IMG/VR virus record: IMGVR_UViG_3300043466_000800
Span: 1-35,423 of that record
DNA: 35,423 nt
Reading direction: 5' to 3' (one strand)
Source: a virus
The notes beneath the pieces are model-generated. The model was not told the origin of the DNA. It did no database searches and was given only the letters and a program-made list of their open reading frames with translations. Positions 16,320 to 25,464 of this stretch are shown in pieces. The position numbers and the translations under genes were made by a program. Position 1 is the stretch's first letter. Each line of letters starts with the position of its first letter.

Positions 16320-16654
16320 GCGTTTGTTCTCCTTGCTTCGATTCCGGCATCAGCGTGGCAGCTTGCAATGCTGGCATTAGCTTTGGCGTTGTCTCACCAG
16401 AGACTGAGTACAGTGTGACCATAACGCACAATGCAACCAAGAAGGTGCAGAGCTTTGTGGCCGAGTCGGATGTCGATGGCATCTTGACAATCATTGGCGC
16501 AAAGATTGACGCATTGCAGGGCTACACCATCGCCTTGAAGAATTGCGAGAAGTTCACCATCTGCGAGGTTGAGTACGACTGCATATCTTTCAGCGTTGTG
16601 AATACTGATGAGGAACCCGAAGTCATAAACCTACTCGAATGCGTAAGCTGCTAA
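16316..16654 (+). CDS. Unknown Cys-containing protein after terL
   Basis: 112 residues from ATG 16316, in an ATGA overlap with terL; an earlier in-frame ATG at 16274 is inside terL and less likely. Contains CSPCFDSG at the start, a beta-rich middle (TEYSVTITHNATKKVQSF) and ECVSC at the end, which suggests a small beta-sandwich stabilised by metal or disulfides. Position suggests a minor virion protein. Confidence 0.55.
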   Translation: MSVCSPCFDSGISVAACNAGISFGVVSPETEYSVTITHNATKKVQSFVAESDVDGILTIIGAKIDALQGYTIALKNCEKFTICEVEYDCISFSVVNTDEEPEVINLLECVSC

Positions 16655-16857
16655 ACAAGATTAAGAGCATCGCACACGGCTGGGCGTTGTGGGCGTTTGA
16701 CACGAAGGAAAGCAGAGAGGTGGCGAAGCCTCGCATGGCCATCTGCAAGGAGTGTCCATACCGAATCAAGCTGACCGATACTTGCCGCGAGTGCGGATGC
16801 TTCCTACCAGCTAAGACCAGAGTTGTTGATGAGTCGTGCCCTTTGCTACGTTGGTGA
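16639..16857 (+). CDS. Zinc-ribbon protein
   Basis: 72 residues. Two Cys pairs, CKECPYR and CRECGCF, plus a later Cys (ESCPLLRW) form a likely zinc ribbon; the pattern resembles DUF6171-type phage proteins. The N-terminus is basic. It overlaps the previous gene by 16 bp. Function unknown; it may bind nucleic acid or act in assembly. Confidence 0.65.
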   Translation: MRKLLNKIKSIAHGWALWAFDTKESREVAKPRMAICKECPYRIKLTDTCRECGCFLPAKTRVVDESCPLLRW

Positions 16858-16858
16858 C

Positions 16859-17113
16859 ATGCTTACAGGCTTCATCTTGCTCGATATCTTAAAGGCAACT
16901 GATGAGGTTGATGAGCTGCTCAACAAGGATGACGAGTGGATGGATGGCATCATCAGCACATCAGACATCAGCCTGATTTATGAAGATACGGAAAGCAAGA
17001 ACTGCGTGATCATGTTGATGAGTAGCGAAAGGGAAATAACAGTAAAGCAATCACTGGATGAAATTATTCAAAAGATTAAACGAGCAACTGCGATCACGTT
17101 TATCACGCAGTAA
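16859..17113 (+). CDS. Small acidic protein of unknown function
   Basis: 84 residues from ATG 16859, one base after the previous stop; the frame opens earlier at 16823 but that would overlap the zinc-ribbon gene. Acidic and helical (ATDEVDELLNKDDEW), no motif. It overlaps the next gene by 56 bp. Confidence 0.5.
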   Translation: MLTGFILLDILKATDEVDELLNKDDEWMDGIISTSDISLIYEDTESKNCVIMLMSSEREITVKQSLDEIIQKIKRATAITFITQ

Positions 17114-17699
17114 AAAAACCACTTACAACTTAGTTGAGGTATTTAAGCACGGCGGCCATAGGTACTACCGCTTCCCCAAGGAATTGAATATGCCCCTTGA
17201 AAGATTTGCCATGAGCATGACACTGCTGGAGCGATTGAGCTCTGGACTATCAGGCAGCGAGATGGACAAGATTCTCAATGAGATGGAGAAGGCACTTGCT
17301 GCCGGACTATCCAATCCAAAGACAGCGGCATTGATGGGCGCATACATTCATGTAATCCGCGAAAGGCAGAACACAGTAATCCATCGAGATCTGCTGCTGA
17401 ACATCGCAGCGACTTGGATCATCCGCGAAGATGAGAATCCGGCTGTGGTGAATCCCGATGTGCATCAGCAGAAGCTAACCTTATTTGAAGAGTTGAGCAA
17501 GGGGGCGGCTCACGATTTTTTTTACAGCTTGGGTATCGAGCCGCTGATGCCCTTATTCAATATTTCAGCGAACGAATTTCAAACGCTCTGGGAGTACAAC
17601 ACGGTCGAACTTCGCAAGCTCAACGAGGCGTTACGCCAGCTGAGTTCTCACCGCAAAGCAGGGCTAAGAGAACAGCCGACCGCTTCCGCGAGCAAGTGA
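17058..17699 (+). CDS. Tail assembly chaperone candidate
   Basis: 213 residues, mostly helical, directly upstream of the tape-measure gene, the position of tail assembly chaperones (lambda gpG/T type). A slippery heptamer T TTT TTT at 17516-17522 is in the correct frame, and the -1 frame is open from 17489 to 17818, giving a possible frameshifted longer product as in many siphophages. The stop TGA overlaps an ATG (TGATG) that could restart translation instead. The start at 17058 overlaps the previous gene by 56 bp; ATG 17190 is a weaker option. Confidence 0.5.
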   Translation: MKLFKRLNEQLRSRLSRSKKTTYNLVEVFKHGGHRYYRFPKELNMPLERFAMSMTLLERLSSGLSGSEMDKILNEMEKALAAGLSNPKTAALMGAYIHVIRERQNTVIHRDLLLNIAATWIIREDENPAVVNPDVHQQKLTLFEELSKGAAHDFFYSLGIEPLMPLFNISANEFQTLWEYNTVELRKLNEALRQLSSHRKAGLREQPTASASK

Positions 17700-17818
17700 T
17701 GGCATTGGCTGGTGGCTCAATCTCTGAGTTCAATGAGTTAATGAGTTCCGATGTTTCAACTTATTTGCTTAAATTTGAGGCAGCAATAAAGGCTCAAAAT
17801 GGCAGCAGCAAAGGTTGA
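17699..17818 (+). CDS. Small -1 frame extension or coupled ORF before the tape measure
   Basis: 39 residues (MALAGGSISEFNELMSS to the stop at 17816-17818), in the -1 frame relative to the chaperone candidate, with TGATG coupling. It overlaps the tape-measure start by 20 bp. Upstream the same frame stays open to 17489, including ADRFREQV, so this may be the C-terminal part of a frameshifted chaperone rather than a free protein. Confidence 0.5.
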   Translation: MALAGGSISEFNELMSSDVSTYLLKFEAAIKAQNGSSKG

Positions 17819-20297
17819 GATTATCTATGAAGCCGAGGCAACCAGCCTGAAGGCAACAGTCAACGAAGTAAACAAGGCGAACAGCGAAGTTGTAAAAGAT
17901 GCGCAAGTATCTGCGCAGAAGGTAAGTGACAGCTTCAAAGAGGCTGGCAATAACATTGCCAATGCTTTCGCAAATCAGAAGATTAAGACCGGCCTTGATA
18001 ACCTAAACAAAGAAATTAAGCAGACTTCATCTGTTGTAATTAAGTCAGCGCAAGATGTATCTAAGTTTGAAGATAGGCTTCGTGAATTATCTGTCGCAGG
18101 CCAGCGCAACACAGACGAGTTCAAAGACATTGCGAAGGCAGTCGGAGAATACAAGTCGGCCATCATTGCCGCAGACCGTGCTGTTGAATTATACGCCAAG
18201 TCTACCGATGCAGCTACTGGGCGAATAGGGGAGCTTGAAGATAAGCTATACGACTTAGCACTTGCTGGCCAAACCAATACTAAAGAATTCAAGGATATTG
18301 TTCGTGAAGTTGCTAATGTAAAAAGAGCAATTCAAGAAACTGATGCGCAGGTCGATGCGCTTGCTCAACGTGGTGCAAGATTCAAGGGATTTGTGCAGAA
18401 TGTCGAACTTGTTGGCAGTGCATTCCAAGCTTTGGAAGGTGCTCAGGCATTGATTGGTCAAGAGAATGAAGATCTTCAGAAAACGCTTGTGAGGCTTCAG
18501 GCAATCACAGCAATCACATCAGGGATTGAACAAGCCAGAGTCTTGATACTTGAGCAGCTTGCAGCTAAGACTGGGGTTGCTGGTGCAGCTCAATCTGCTT
18601 ACAATGTTATCGTTGGTACATCCACTGGATTGCTTAAGGGCTTAAGGATTGCACTTGCTGCCACAGGAATCGGTTTATTTGTCTTTGGTCTTATCGCCTT
18701 AGTTGAGAACTTCGAAAAGGTGAAGAAAGCCCTGGAGAATTCGATACCGGGATTCAAGACAGTAAGCAATGCCATTGGTGATGTTGTGGATAAAATCAAG
18801 GAATGGGTAGGTGCTTCTGGCGACGCAGAGCGTGCTGGTGCTGCATTTGATGCAGCATCAAAGAAGCAGAATGCTGCTACTAAAGCAATAGTAGATGGGT
18901 ACGAAAGACGCATCGCAGTTGAACAAGCAGCTGGAAGAAATACAACAGCACTTGAGATTGAACGTGAGGAGGCTGTAATTGCTGCAAACAAGAAGATTCT
19001 TAAAGACTATCAGCTGGCATCAACTGAAATAATAAAATTAAATCAAGAACAAAAACAAGCAGCAATCGACACAGCTCAAGCAGCTAAAGAGGCAGTTGAG
19101 GAATCTGAGAACAATATAAAAGTAATCAGAGCAACCGCTGCTAAGGAAGCAGCTGACAAAGCAAAAGAAGAAGCAGAGAATATTGCTAAGGCCCAAAAGG
19201 AAACATTCACAAACTTGCTCAATGAAACCGCTCAATTGCAAAAGGATTTTGATAAGCAACAGGCAGATGAGCGCAAGAAGAATGAGGCGAAGTTGCAGCT
19301 TGAATTGACTGACCTTGCCGATACATCTTTGCAGACCCAGTTCGATACTCGCATCGCATTCTTGCAAAGGCTGGAGATTGAGGAAGGCACATCACTTGAC
19401 AGAAGGATTGAGATCATCAACCTTGAAGCCAAGAAGCGGCAAGATGCAATTCGCAACAATGTTGCTGATACCAAGTTGGCCAATGAGCAGATTGCATTGG
19501 ATGAGGCCAAGACACAGCAGCAGATCACAGAGGAGCGAAAGAAGTCAACTGAGAAAGCAATCGACAATGCATTCGCGGTTGCCAATGCTGTTGCCGATAC
19601 ATTGGGCAGCATCATTAGTTTGCAAGGCGAGCAATCGGCATTGCGGATTGAAGAGATTGATGCAGAAAGCCAAAAGCAAGTCGAGGCGATTGAAAGGTCA
19701 ACAGAGACAGAGATAAACAAGCAGAGACAACTTGACGCACTTCGATTAAGGACTCAGCAAAAGATTGCACAAGAGAAAGCAAGACAGGCCCAATCTGAAA
19801 AGATATTCGCAATCTTTACTGCTGTGATCAACACGGCTGCTGAGGTGACAAAGAACATTGCCAATCCTGTGCTTGCTGCCATCACTGCCGCTGCCGGTCT
19901 TGCACAGATTGCCATCATATCTGCACAGCCAGTGCCAAAGTTCAAGAAGGGTGGTCCGGTAGGAGGTAGAAGCCATGAGGCTGGAGGGACATTGATCGAG
20001 GCAGAGAAAGGCGAGTATGTTGTAAACAAGAGCTCAGTGTCTCAGCATCGTAAGGCATTGGATGCGATGAACACATCGAGTGCTGCATTCAAGAAGTTCA
20101 TTGATGAAAAGTATGTACGCCCTGCCATCGCTGGCTATGCCATGAACAGCAAGCGCGATGGCATCACCGTGAATGCATCGCTCAACAGCAAGAGCATGGA
20201 GCGGAAGTTAGACAAGCTGAACAAGACAATGGCAGGCAAGCAAATGATCGTAAACATTAACGGCAGCGATTCCCGATACTCATGGCAGCAGAATTAA
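17799..20297 (+). CDS. Tape-measure protein
   Basis: 832 residues, the longest gene. Long coiled-coil regions occupy about 1-230 and 345-620, a hydrophobic membrane-like segment lies at about 279-303 (GLRIALAATGIGLFVFGLIAL), and the C-terminal region carries the tape-measure motif KFKKGGPVGG...GGTLIEAEKGEYVVNK at about 713-745. It sets tail length and takes part in DNA ejection; using about 0.15 nm per residue, it implies a tail of roughly 125 nm. Several near-repeats (LAGQTNTKEFKDI and VAGQRNTDEFKDI) show internal duplication. Confidence 0.92.
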   Translation: MAAAKVEIIYEAEATSLKATVNEVNKANSEVVKDAQVSAQKVSDSFKEAGNNIANAFANQKIKTGLDNLNKEIKQTSSVVIKSAQDVSKFEDRLRELSVAGQRNTDEFKDIAKAVGEYKSAIIAADRAVELYAKSTDAATGRIGELEDKLYDLALAGQTNTKEFKDIVREVANVKRAIQETDAQVDALAQRGARFKGFVQNVELVGSAFQALEGAQALIGQENEDLQKTLVRLQAITAITSGIEQARVLILEQLAAKTGVAGAAQSAYNVIVGTSTGLLKGLRIALAATGIGLFVFGLIALVENFEKVKKALENSIPGFKTVSNAIGDVVDKIKEWVGASGDAERAGAAFDAASKKQNAATKAIVDGYERRIAVEQAAGRNTTALEIEREEAVIAANKKILKDYQLASTEIIKLNQEQKQAAIDTAQAAKEAVEESENNIKVIRATAAKEAADKAKEEAENIAKAQKETFTNLLNETAQLQKDFDKQQADERKKNEAKLQLELTDLADTSLQTQFDTRIAFLQRLEIEEGTSLDRRIEIINLEAKKRQDAIRNNVADTKLANEQIALDEAKTQQQITEERKKSTEKAIDNAFAVANAVADTLGSIISLQGEQSALRIEEIDAESQKQVEAIERSTETEINKQRQLDALRLRTQQKIAQEKARQAQSEKIFAIFTAVINTAAEVTKNIANPVLAAITAAAGLAQIAIISAQPVPKFKKGGPVGGRSHEAGGTLIEAEKGEYVVNKSSVSQHRKALDAMNTSSAAFKKFIDEKYVRPAIAGYAMNSKRDGITVNASLNSKSMERKLDKLNKTMAGKQMIVNINGSDSRYSWQQN

Positions 20298-22279
20298 GAT
20301 TCTTGATTGATGGCATCGACAGAGGCCAGCCATTGAATCCTGAGGACTTTGGCATCACGATAAATGAAGACGACAGCATCGGAGCTCGCATAGTTTCCTA
20401 CGATGCAGAACTAATCTTTGGGGGCGATGTCTTCACCTACCTATACAGCAAGCTCGCAAGTTCGGGCTACTGCGAACTGGTGAAAGTGAATGTGCAATAC
20501 TTGTGTGCCTCTGGTAGCTGGCTCGGCTTGGTCAATGGGTACATCATTGCAACCGAATCGGCATTCCTGTTGGACCGCTGCGAGGTTAAGACCAAGATCT
20601 ATGATGAAAGCTTCAGCACCAAGATCAACAACAACAAGGCGATTCCATTCTCGATGGATCTCACAACGTCAAAGAATGGCGCAGCAATAACACCTCCGAC
20701 AAAGGTTGCGATTTATGTTTTCAATCCGAATGTAAACTACTATACTGACCCGGCTTATGGCTACACGGTCTATGATGTATTCAAGCACTTAGTTGCTTGC
20801 ATGAGCGATGGGCTGATTGACTTTGATTCGAACTACTTTGCAGCAACTTATCCGCAAAGCGATGTGCTGTTCTACACCAGCGGTGAGTCATTAAGGATCA
20901 AGCAAGATGTTGAGGTGATTGCCTCGTTCGAAAATCTTTACAATGCGTTAAGGCTGAAGTTGAACCTTGGCCTTGGCATCGAGAATCAAGGCAATGGCAG
21001 ACCATTGCTGCGCATCGAGCCAATTGCATACTTCCAGCAATCGGTTGCTTCTGCAACCTTGATTGATCAGCCAGACATCGAAATGAAATTCGACACGAAG
21101 CGGCTTTATCAAGCGGCTCAGTTTGGCAATGACTTGGTGCTGGAGGCTGGCCAATGCGATAATGGCGACACACCTTGCGAGTTTGTGCAAACGCCATTCA
21201 GAGGCTTCAGGGATGAGAAGTTCGGCTTCATTGGTGAATGCAACACAAGCAACATCTTGCAGCTCAAGACATCGGAGATTGTCTTTGATACCAATGTGAT
21301 TCAGGATGTTGTTGTATTCAACAACACTGGATATGATACCAATGGCGTTGTGCTCATGACAAATTGGACAGGGACGTTTGGTGCTGGAACTACAAGAGCT
21401 CGCCAGTTCGATCCTTATGGCATCGGCAATCAGATTTACAATGGGCCGTTCACCAATGAGTTCGTTTCTGCCAATTGGCTGAGTGGTTTCCCGAACAGCC
21501 TTGAGTCATTCCTTCAGCCATTCAATCCGGCAACAACTGTCTTCTTAGCAAGGGCAACAGTTGACACGCAGTGCTGGAATGTCGATGATGACCAGTTTTA
21601 TTCTTATGCGACTGCCACTGCAACCTTCTTGAATTATCCAAATGAGATCACTGATGCCGGCAACAACTTCAGCGGCACTACTTATGTGGTGCCATTCACA
21701 GGCATCTACACATTCAATGCGAAGATCCAGCTTGATGGCTTGACACTTGTTACAGGCAACAAGATTGGCTTTGCAAGTATTAAGCATTATGATGCAGCGG
21801 ATGCAGAGATACAGACTATCGATGGGCCGCAGATCACATCGCTTGCAATTAACTTCAGTGAGCTGACTGTTACTGCATCGATTGTATGCAATGCCGGTGA
21901 CTTGGTGCGCACGGATGCATCTGTGAAGATTGTCACTCCTGGGCCCATTGCAAGTCAGTGTGTATTGTTCCAATGGACTGACATTCCAAGCGGCACGGTT
22001 TATCGCACTGAGTTCTCAGGCTCTGGCCTTCCGCTTGCGCCAACTACATTGGAGCCAGTTGACATCAACGATGTGCAAGCCTACTTGTATAAGTTCAACA
22101 GGCCGCTCACGATGGCAGAGATAAACGCCATCACAAGCGAGACATCGAAGCCAATCCTGTTGGGTCGGCAAGATGATATTCTTGCGGTTTCTCCGACCTA
22201 CATTAAAGCAATTAACATTGAATCAGTGATGCGCAAGAATGCGCAATTCGAACTAAGATCCAACAAGCTACTGCCATGA
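20282..22279 (+). CDS. Large tail protein (distal tail/baseplate candidate)
   Basis: 665 residues, overlapping the tape-measure stop by 16 bp. The first 300 residues look like a tail-tip base. At about residues 440-550 there is a C1q/TNF-like jelly-roll (SGTTYVVPFTGIYTFNAKI, then FTELTV-type strands), a carbohydrate- or protein-binding insertion common in phage tail proteins. Position right after the tape measure fits distal-tail or tail-associated lysin-type genes; no peptidase motif is seen. Confidence 0.65.
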   Translation: MAAELRFLIDGIDRGQPLNPEDFGITINEDDSIGARIVSYDAELIFGGDVFTYLYSKLASSGYCELVKVNVQYLCASGSWLGLVNGYIIATESAFLLDRCEVKTKIYDESFSTKINNNKAIPFSMDLTTSKNGAAITPPTKVAIYVFNPNVNYYTDPAYGYTVYDVFKHLVACMSDGLIDFDSNYFAATYPQSDVLFYTSGESLRIKQDVEVIASFENLYNALRLKLNLGLGIENQGNGRPLLRIEPIAYFQQSVASATLIDQPDIEMKFDTKRLYQAAQFGNDLVLEAGQCDNGDTPCEFVQTPFRGFRDEKFGFIGECNTSNILQLKTSEIVFDTNVIQDVVVFNNTGYDTNGVVLMTNWTGTFGAGTTRARQFDPYGIGNQIYNGPFTNEFVSANWLSGFPNSLESFLQPFNPATTVFLARATVDTQCWNVDDDQFYSYATATATFLNYPNEITDAGNNFSGTTYVVPFTGIYTFNAKIQLDGLTLVTGNKIGFASIKHYDAADAEIQTIDGPQITSLAINFSELTVTASIVCNAGDLVRTDASVKIVTPGPIASQCVLFQWTDIPSGTVYRTEFSGSGLPLAPTTLEPVDINDVQAYLYKFNRPLTMAEINAITSETSKPILLGRQDDILAVSPTYIKAINIESVMRKNAQFELRSNKLLP

Positions 22280-23910
22280 GTTATACATCTCTACCTTATC
22301 AACCGATAATCTTCAACTCAACTTTGCCTGAAGGCTGCGAAGGCTGTGGCTCGGAGTATTCGCAGTTGGTGGATTTTAACGACCAACTATTCTGGCAGCT
22401 CGAGGCTGGGCAGTGTGGCGTGGTTGAGTTTTTTGACGAGACATTGGTCGCACCTTGGACACAGGATGGCAGCACCATCACAGGCGGTGGCACAAGCACA
22501 GGCGGCTACATTGCAAGCTACTTGCGGTATGATGTGGTGGCTAACTTTATCGTGACCATAACTGTGAGCGATATCGTTGGCGATTTAAGGGTAACAATCA
22601 ACGGAGGATCGTTCCTTGATGTATCAACACAAGGCACGCATACGCTATACTTAACGACATCAGATTTAACAACCAATGCGATACTCATTGCCTTTAGCAA
22701 TGGAACACAGCCATTCGATGGCTCATTTGTTATTGACAGCGTGGTGCCGGTTCCCAATGGTGGCTTGTTCGCTGGCATTGTGGATGCGCAGACTTTGGCA
22801 ATTGTTGAGCGGCTTGATCCAGTAATCACAACAAGTCAGCAATACTTGACTGCTGCCATCGACATGGCAGATGTGGATATCGAGGCAGGCTGCTATCGTT
22901 TAGCGATTGCGGATTACTGCACCAACACTTGCGCCCAATACTTCATATTCAATCCATACTTCAACAGCCCTCCAACAGGAGATCCAATTGGATGGTTCTC
23001 GCAGCCAGTAACTGGAACCGATGACTGGAACATCGGGCTTGGTGAAGCGCAAATCGATTTGACGGTTGTAGCAAATGCAACAAGTTTGGTTTCAGCAACA
23101 GAGCTGTGCGAAGACACGGATTACTATGTCGAGATTGAAGTCGAATCGATAAGCACTGCACGGCTTCGCTTGCAAGTAGATGGCCTTAATTATGGCACCA
23201 TAATCAATGCGGCAGGCACTTACAACTTCACAATCACAGTGACAAGCACAGGCCCATTAAGCTTGCTCGGCTCTCAGTTCGGAGTTGGAGATGGCGAGAT
23301 CACAGTCAAGCGTGTAACTGTGCGAGCTGACAAGAACTGGGCAAGCTATGACCTATACAGCGACCTAATCAAGATTGGCGATTACTCGGACAATTGCAAG
23401 TTCTTCAAGCTCGAAGGCTGCAATGCAGAGAATCAATTCGGCCTTGCATTCAATGGCACATCGTTCTTGCCAGGCATCCGATTGGAGGGCCGCAGATTCC
23501 GCGCTCAGTACAATTCGGATGTAGACTTGTTCAGATATGCAAGCGGCAAGGCGGTGACATCCTATGCGGATATTCGCAAGCGTGTGTCTTTCTTCTTTGG
23601 CCAATTGCCTGAGTATGTATTTGACTTCCTTTCGATCATCACCTACTTTGATAACTTATATGTCAATGGCGAGCTTTATTCGCCTGCTGAAGCAGACTTC
23701 CCAGACATCGAGTACAACGATGGTAATGACCTTGGCTCGATTACCATCGACTTGTATAAGAAGAACGAGAAGGTGCGTAAGACTGTCTGTACGGCAGCGG
23801 ATGCCAATTGCCTACCTTCGATATTGGATTTGGGAGACGAGCCTTTTATATTGGCTCAGGATGAAGATCGCTTGCTAACTCAGAACAACATCAATTTGTA
23901 TCAAGAATAA
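22276..23910 (+). CDS. Large tail protein with binding-type beta domains
   Basis: 544 residues, overlapping the previous gene by 4 bp (ATGA). Contains CEGCGSEY near the start and two beta-sandwich-like regions (about 55-150 and 235-355) of the carbohydrate-binding style (YYVEIEVESISTARLRLQVDG). It ends in FILAQDEDRLLTQNNINLYQE. That end pattern reappears out of frame after the capsid gene (see findings). Probably a tail-tip or receptor-contact protein; no known family. Confidence 0.6.
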   Translation: MSYTSLPYQPIIFNSTLPEGCEGCGSEYSQLVDFNDQLFWQLEAGQCGVVEFFDETLVAPWTQDGSTITGGGTSTGGYIASYLRYDVVANFIVTITVSDIVGDLRVTINGGSFLDVSTQGTHTLYLTTSDLTTNAILIAFSNGTQPFDGSFVIDSVVPVPNGGLFAGIVDAQTLAIVERLDPVITTSQQYLTAAIDMADVDIEAGCYRLAIADYCTNTCAQYFIFNPYFNSPPTGDPIGWFSQPVTGTDDWNIGLGEAQIDLTVVANATSLVSATELCEDTDYYVEIEVESISTARLRLQVDGLNYGTIINAAGTYNFTITVTSTGPLSLLGSQFGVGDGEITVKRVTVRADKNWASYDLYSDLIKIGDYSDNCKFFKLEGCNAENQFGLAFNGTSFLPGIRLEGRRFRAQYNSDVDLFRYASGKAVTSYADIRKRVSFFFGQLPEYVFDFLSIITYFDNLYVNGELYSPAEADFPDIEYNDGNDLGSITIDLYKKNEKVRKTVCTAADANCLPSILDLGDEPFILAQDEDRLLTQNNINLYQE

Positions 23911-23923
23911 ATTCGTATATTTG
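23895..23923 (+). promoter_or_regulatory. Promoter of the tail-tube candidate gene
   Basis: TTTG at 23895-23898 and TATATTTG at 23916-23923, 17 bp apart, fit the Bacteroidota promoter. The -33 part lies inside the end of the previous gene. The box is followed by GCACAGAT, as at 13759. Confidence 0.65.
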
Positions 23924-23929
23924 CACAGA

Positions 23930-24004
23930 TCATCATAGAGACGTAGGACTTAGTGAGCCATCCTATTCAACTGGCATCACACCAACAAATTAAATCTCTA
24001 TACT
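23930..24004 (+). promoter_or_regulatory. Structured 5' leader of the tail-tube candidate
   Basis: About 75 untranslated bases. GTGAGCCA (23953-23960) pairs with TGGCATCAC (23972-23980) with one bulged base. The start region carries ATCATCATAGAG (23929-23940), the exact complement of a segment in the capsid leader. No Shine-Dalgarno is present before the ATG. Confidence 0.5.
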
Positions 24005-24544
24005 ATGGCTTGTGTAAGCTACTGCGACTCTTCGCTACTTGATCACAACTTAGTAACCTGCAACGAATACAAGCTCGGTGGTGTTTCTGCGATTATCGTT
24101 GGAGCCTGCGGCACAGAATTGGTTGACCCTTCAGATGATGTGGCACTCCAAGCATTATTAACTGCTGGAACTGCTAAACTTATTGAAGACATCCGATTCG
24201 CTTTGCCTGCTGGTTCTCCGGTAATTGTTGATAGCCCAATCGGCTGTGGTACTCCAATTCGTATCAACGAAGACCGTACTGCAACCCTTTATGATGCAAA
24301 CGTGACTGATGAGAATAACTTGTTTTGGAATGATGTTAATAACCGCCGCATTGGATGGGTACTCGCGTACATGTGCGATAGCGGTAAGGTGATCTACATC
24401 GATCCACCACAAGGATTGAGCACATCAGCACAGTTCATCTTGCCTGAGCAGAACAACGAATTGCAGCGTTACGAAGTGACTTTCTCATGGCGTGACAAGA
24501 ATATTCCTGAACAATACGATGCCCCTGCTGGGATCTTTGGATAA
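24005..24544 (+). CDS. Major tail (tube) protein candidate
   Basis: 179 residues with its own promoter and a long structured leader, features shared only with the capsid gene, so it is probably made in large amounts. Beta-rich with an alpha helix (DVALQALLTAGTAKLIEDI), consistent with a tail-tube fold. The Cys-rich start (CVSYCDSSLLDHNLVTC) is unusual. No other tail-tube candidate is seen nearby. It lies downstream of the tail-tip genes rather than before the tape measure, which weakens the call somewhat. Confidence 0.5.
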   Translation: MACVSYCDSSLLDHNLVTCNEYKLGGVSAIIVGACGTELVDPSDDVALQALLTAGTAKLIEDIRFALPAGSPVIVDSPIGCGTPIRINEDRTATLYDANVTDENNLFWNDVNNRRIGWVLAYMCDSGKVIYIDPPQGLSTSAQFILPEQNNELQRYEVTFSWRDKNIPEQYDAPAGIFG

Positions 24545-25464
24545 TGGATATTCAACCAACAAATCAGAGTGACAAGCACGCCTCATCAGGGGTTGTGCTT
24601 GTTGCTTTTGGTAAGCCTCAGTATTACTGGGCTGCTTACAATCTTGCTTACTCGATTAAGAGATTCAATAAGCAGTTGCAGATTGCATTGATTTGCGACA
24701 GCCAAGAAAGAGCTACCTATTATTGTCATGACCTGACAAATGTCATCGATGTATATGTTGAGCTTCCAGAGCAGCACATCTACACGAACAAGAAACTTGA
24801 TCCAGGCAAGGCAAAAGTTTTGCTTTACGATTACTTGCCATACCAAAACAACTTATATCTCGATGTCGATGCTGTATGCCTAAAAGACTTGCAGCCATTG
24901 ATTGACCAGCTAATCGAGAATGATGCTGAGTATGCCACTCATGTAGTTGGCGAGCACACCATTGACAAAGGCAGAGACTTCAAGCAGATGCAATGGGCTT
25001 GGGCTGATCAACTATGGCAGCATTTTGGACTGGTGAAATCCGACAAGATATATGCAATAAACAGCTCGATTCAATTCATTCAGAAGTGCGAAAAGGCAGA
25101 AGCTATTTATCGAATGGCTGCTGATATGTACATCAACAATCCGATGCCATTGAACAAGCTGCGCATGAAGTGGGGTGGAGGGCAACCTGATGAGCTTTAC
25201 TTCAACGTGTCATTTGGAAAGAATAAATTCAAGCCTTACGAAGTTAATGCCATCTGCTTTCAGATGAATCGTGAATTTACCTTTTCGCAAATCGAAGAGC
25301 AGTTCTACCTCATGAGCTACTATGGAGGCAAAGGATTCACACCAACATTCTACACGGATTGGCTGGATCGAAAACTAAAAGCATGGATGCAAGAGGAAGG
25401 CATTCAGCACAAATACTTCATTCACAGAATAACCGACCATAAGCATGCAGACCCTAAGCGATAA
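24544..25464 (+). CDS. Glycosyltransferase (GT-A fold, family 8-like)
   Basis: 306 residues. The first strand motif VLVAFGKPQYYWAAYNLAYSI is the nucleotide-sugar-binding start of GT-A enzymes, and the DxD metal site is Asp107-Val-Asp109 in LYLDVDAV. The conserved GGGQPDELYFN segment (about 215) matches the acceptor-side region of such enzymes. It starts one base before the tail-tube stop ends (overlap TAATG), so expression is coupled to a virion gene. It may add sugar to virion proteins or to the host surface; the donor sugar is unknown. Confidence 0.8.
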   Translation: MDIQPTNQSDKHASSGVVLVAFGKPQYYWAAYNLAYSIKRFNKQLQIALICDSQERATYYCHDLTNVIDVYVELPEQHIYTNKKLDPGKAKVLLYDYLPYQNNLYLDVDAVCLKDLQPLIDQLIENDAEYATHVVGEHTIDKGRDFKQMQWAWADQLWQHFGLVKSDKIYAINSSIQFIQKCEKAEAIYRMAADMYINNPMPLNKLRMKWGGGQPDELYFNVSFGKNKFKPYEVNAICFQMNREFTFSQIEEQFYLMSYYGGKGFTPTFYTDWLDRKLKAWMQEEGIQHKYFIHRITDHKHADPKR

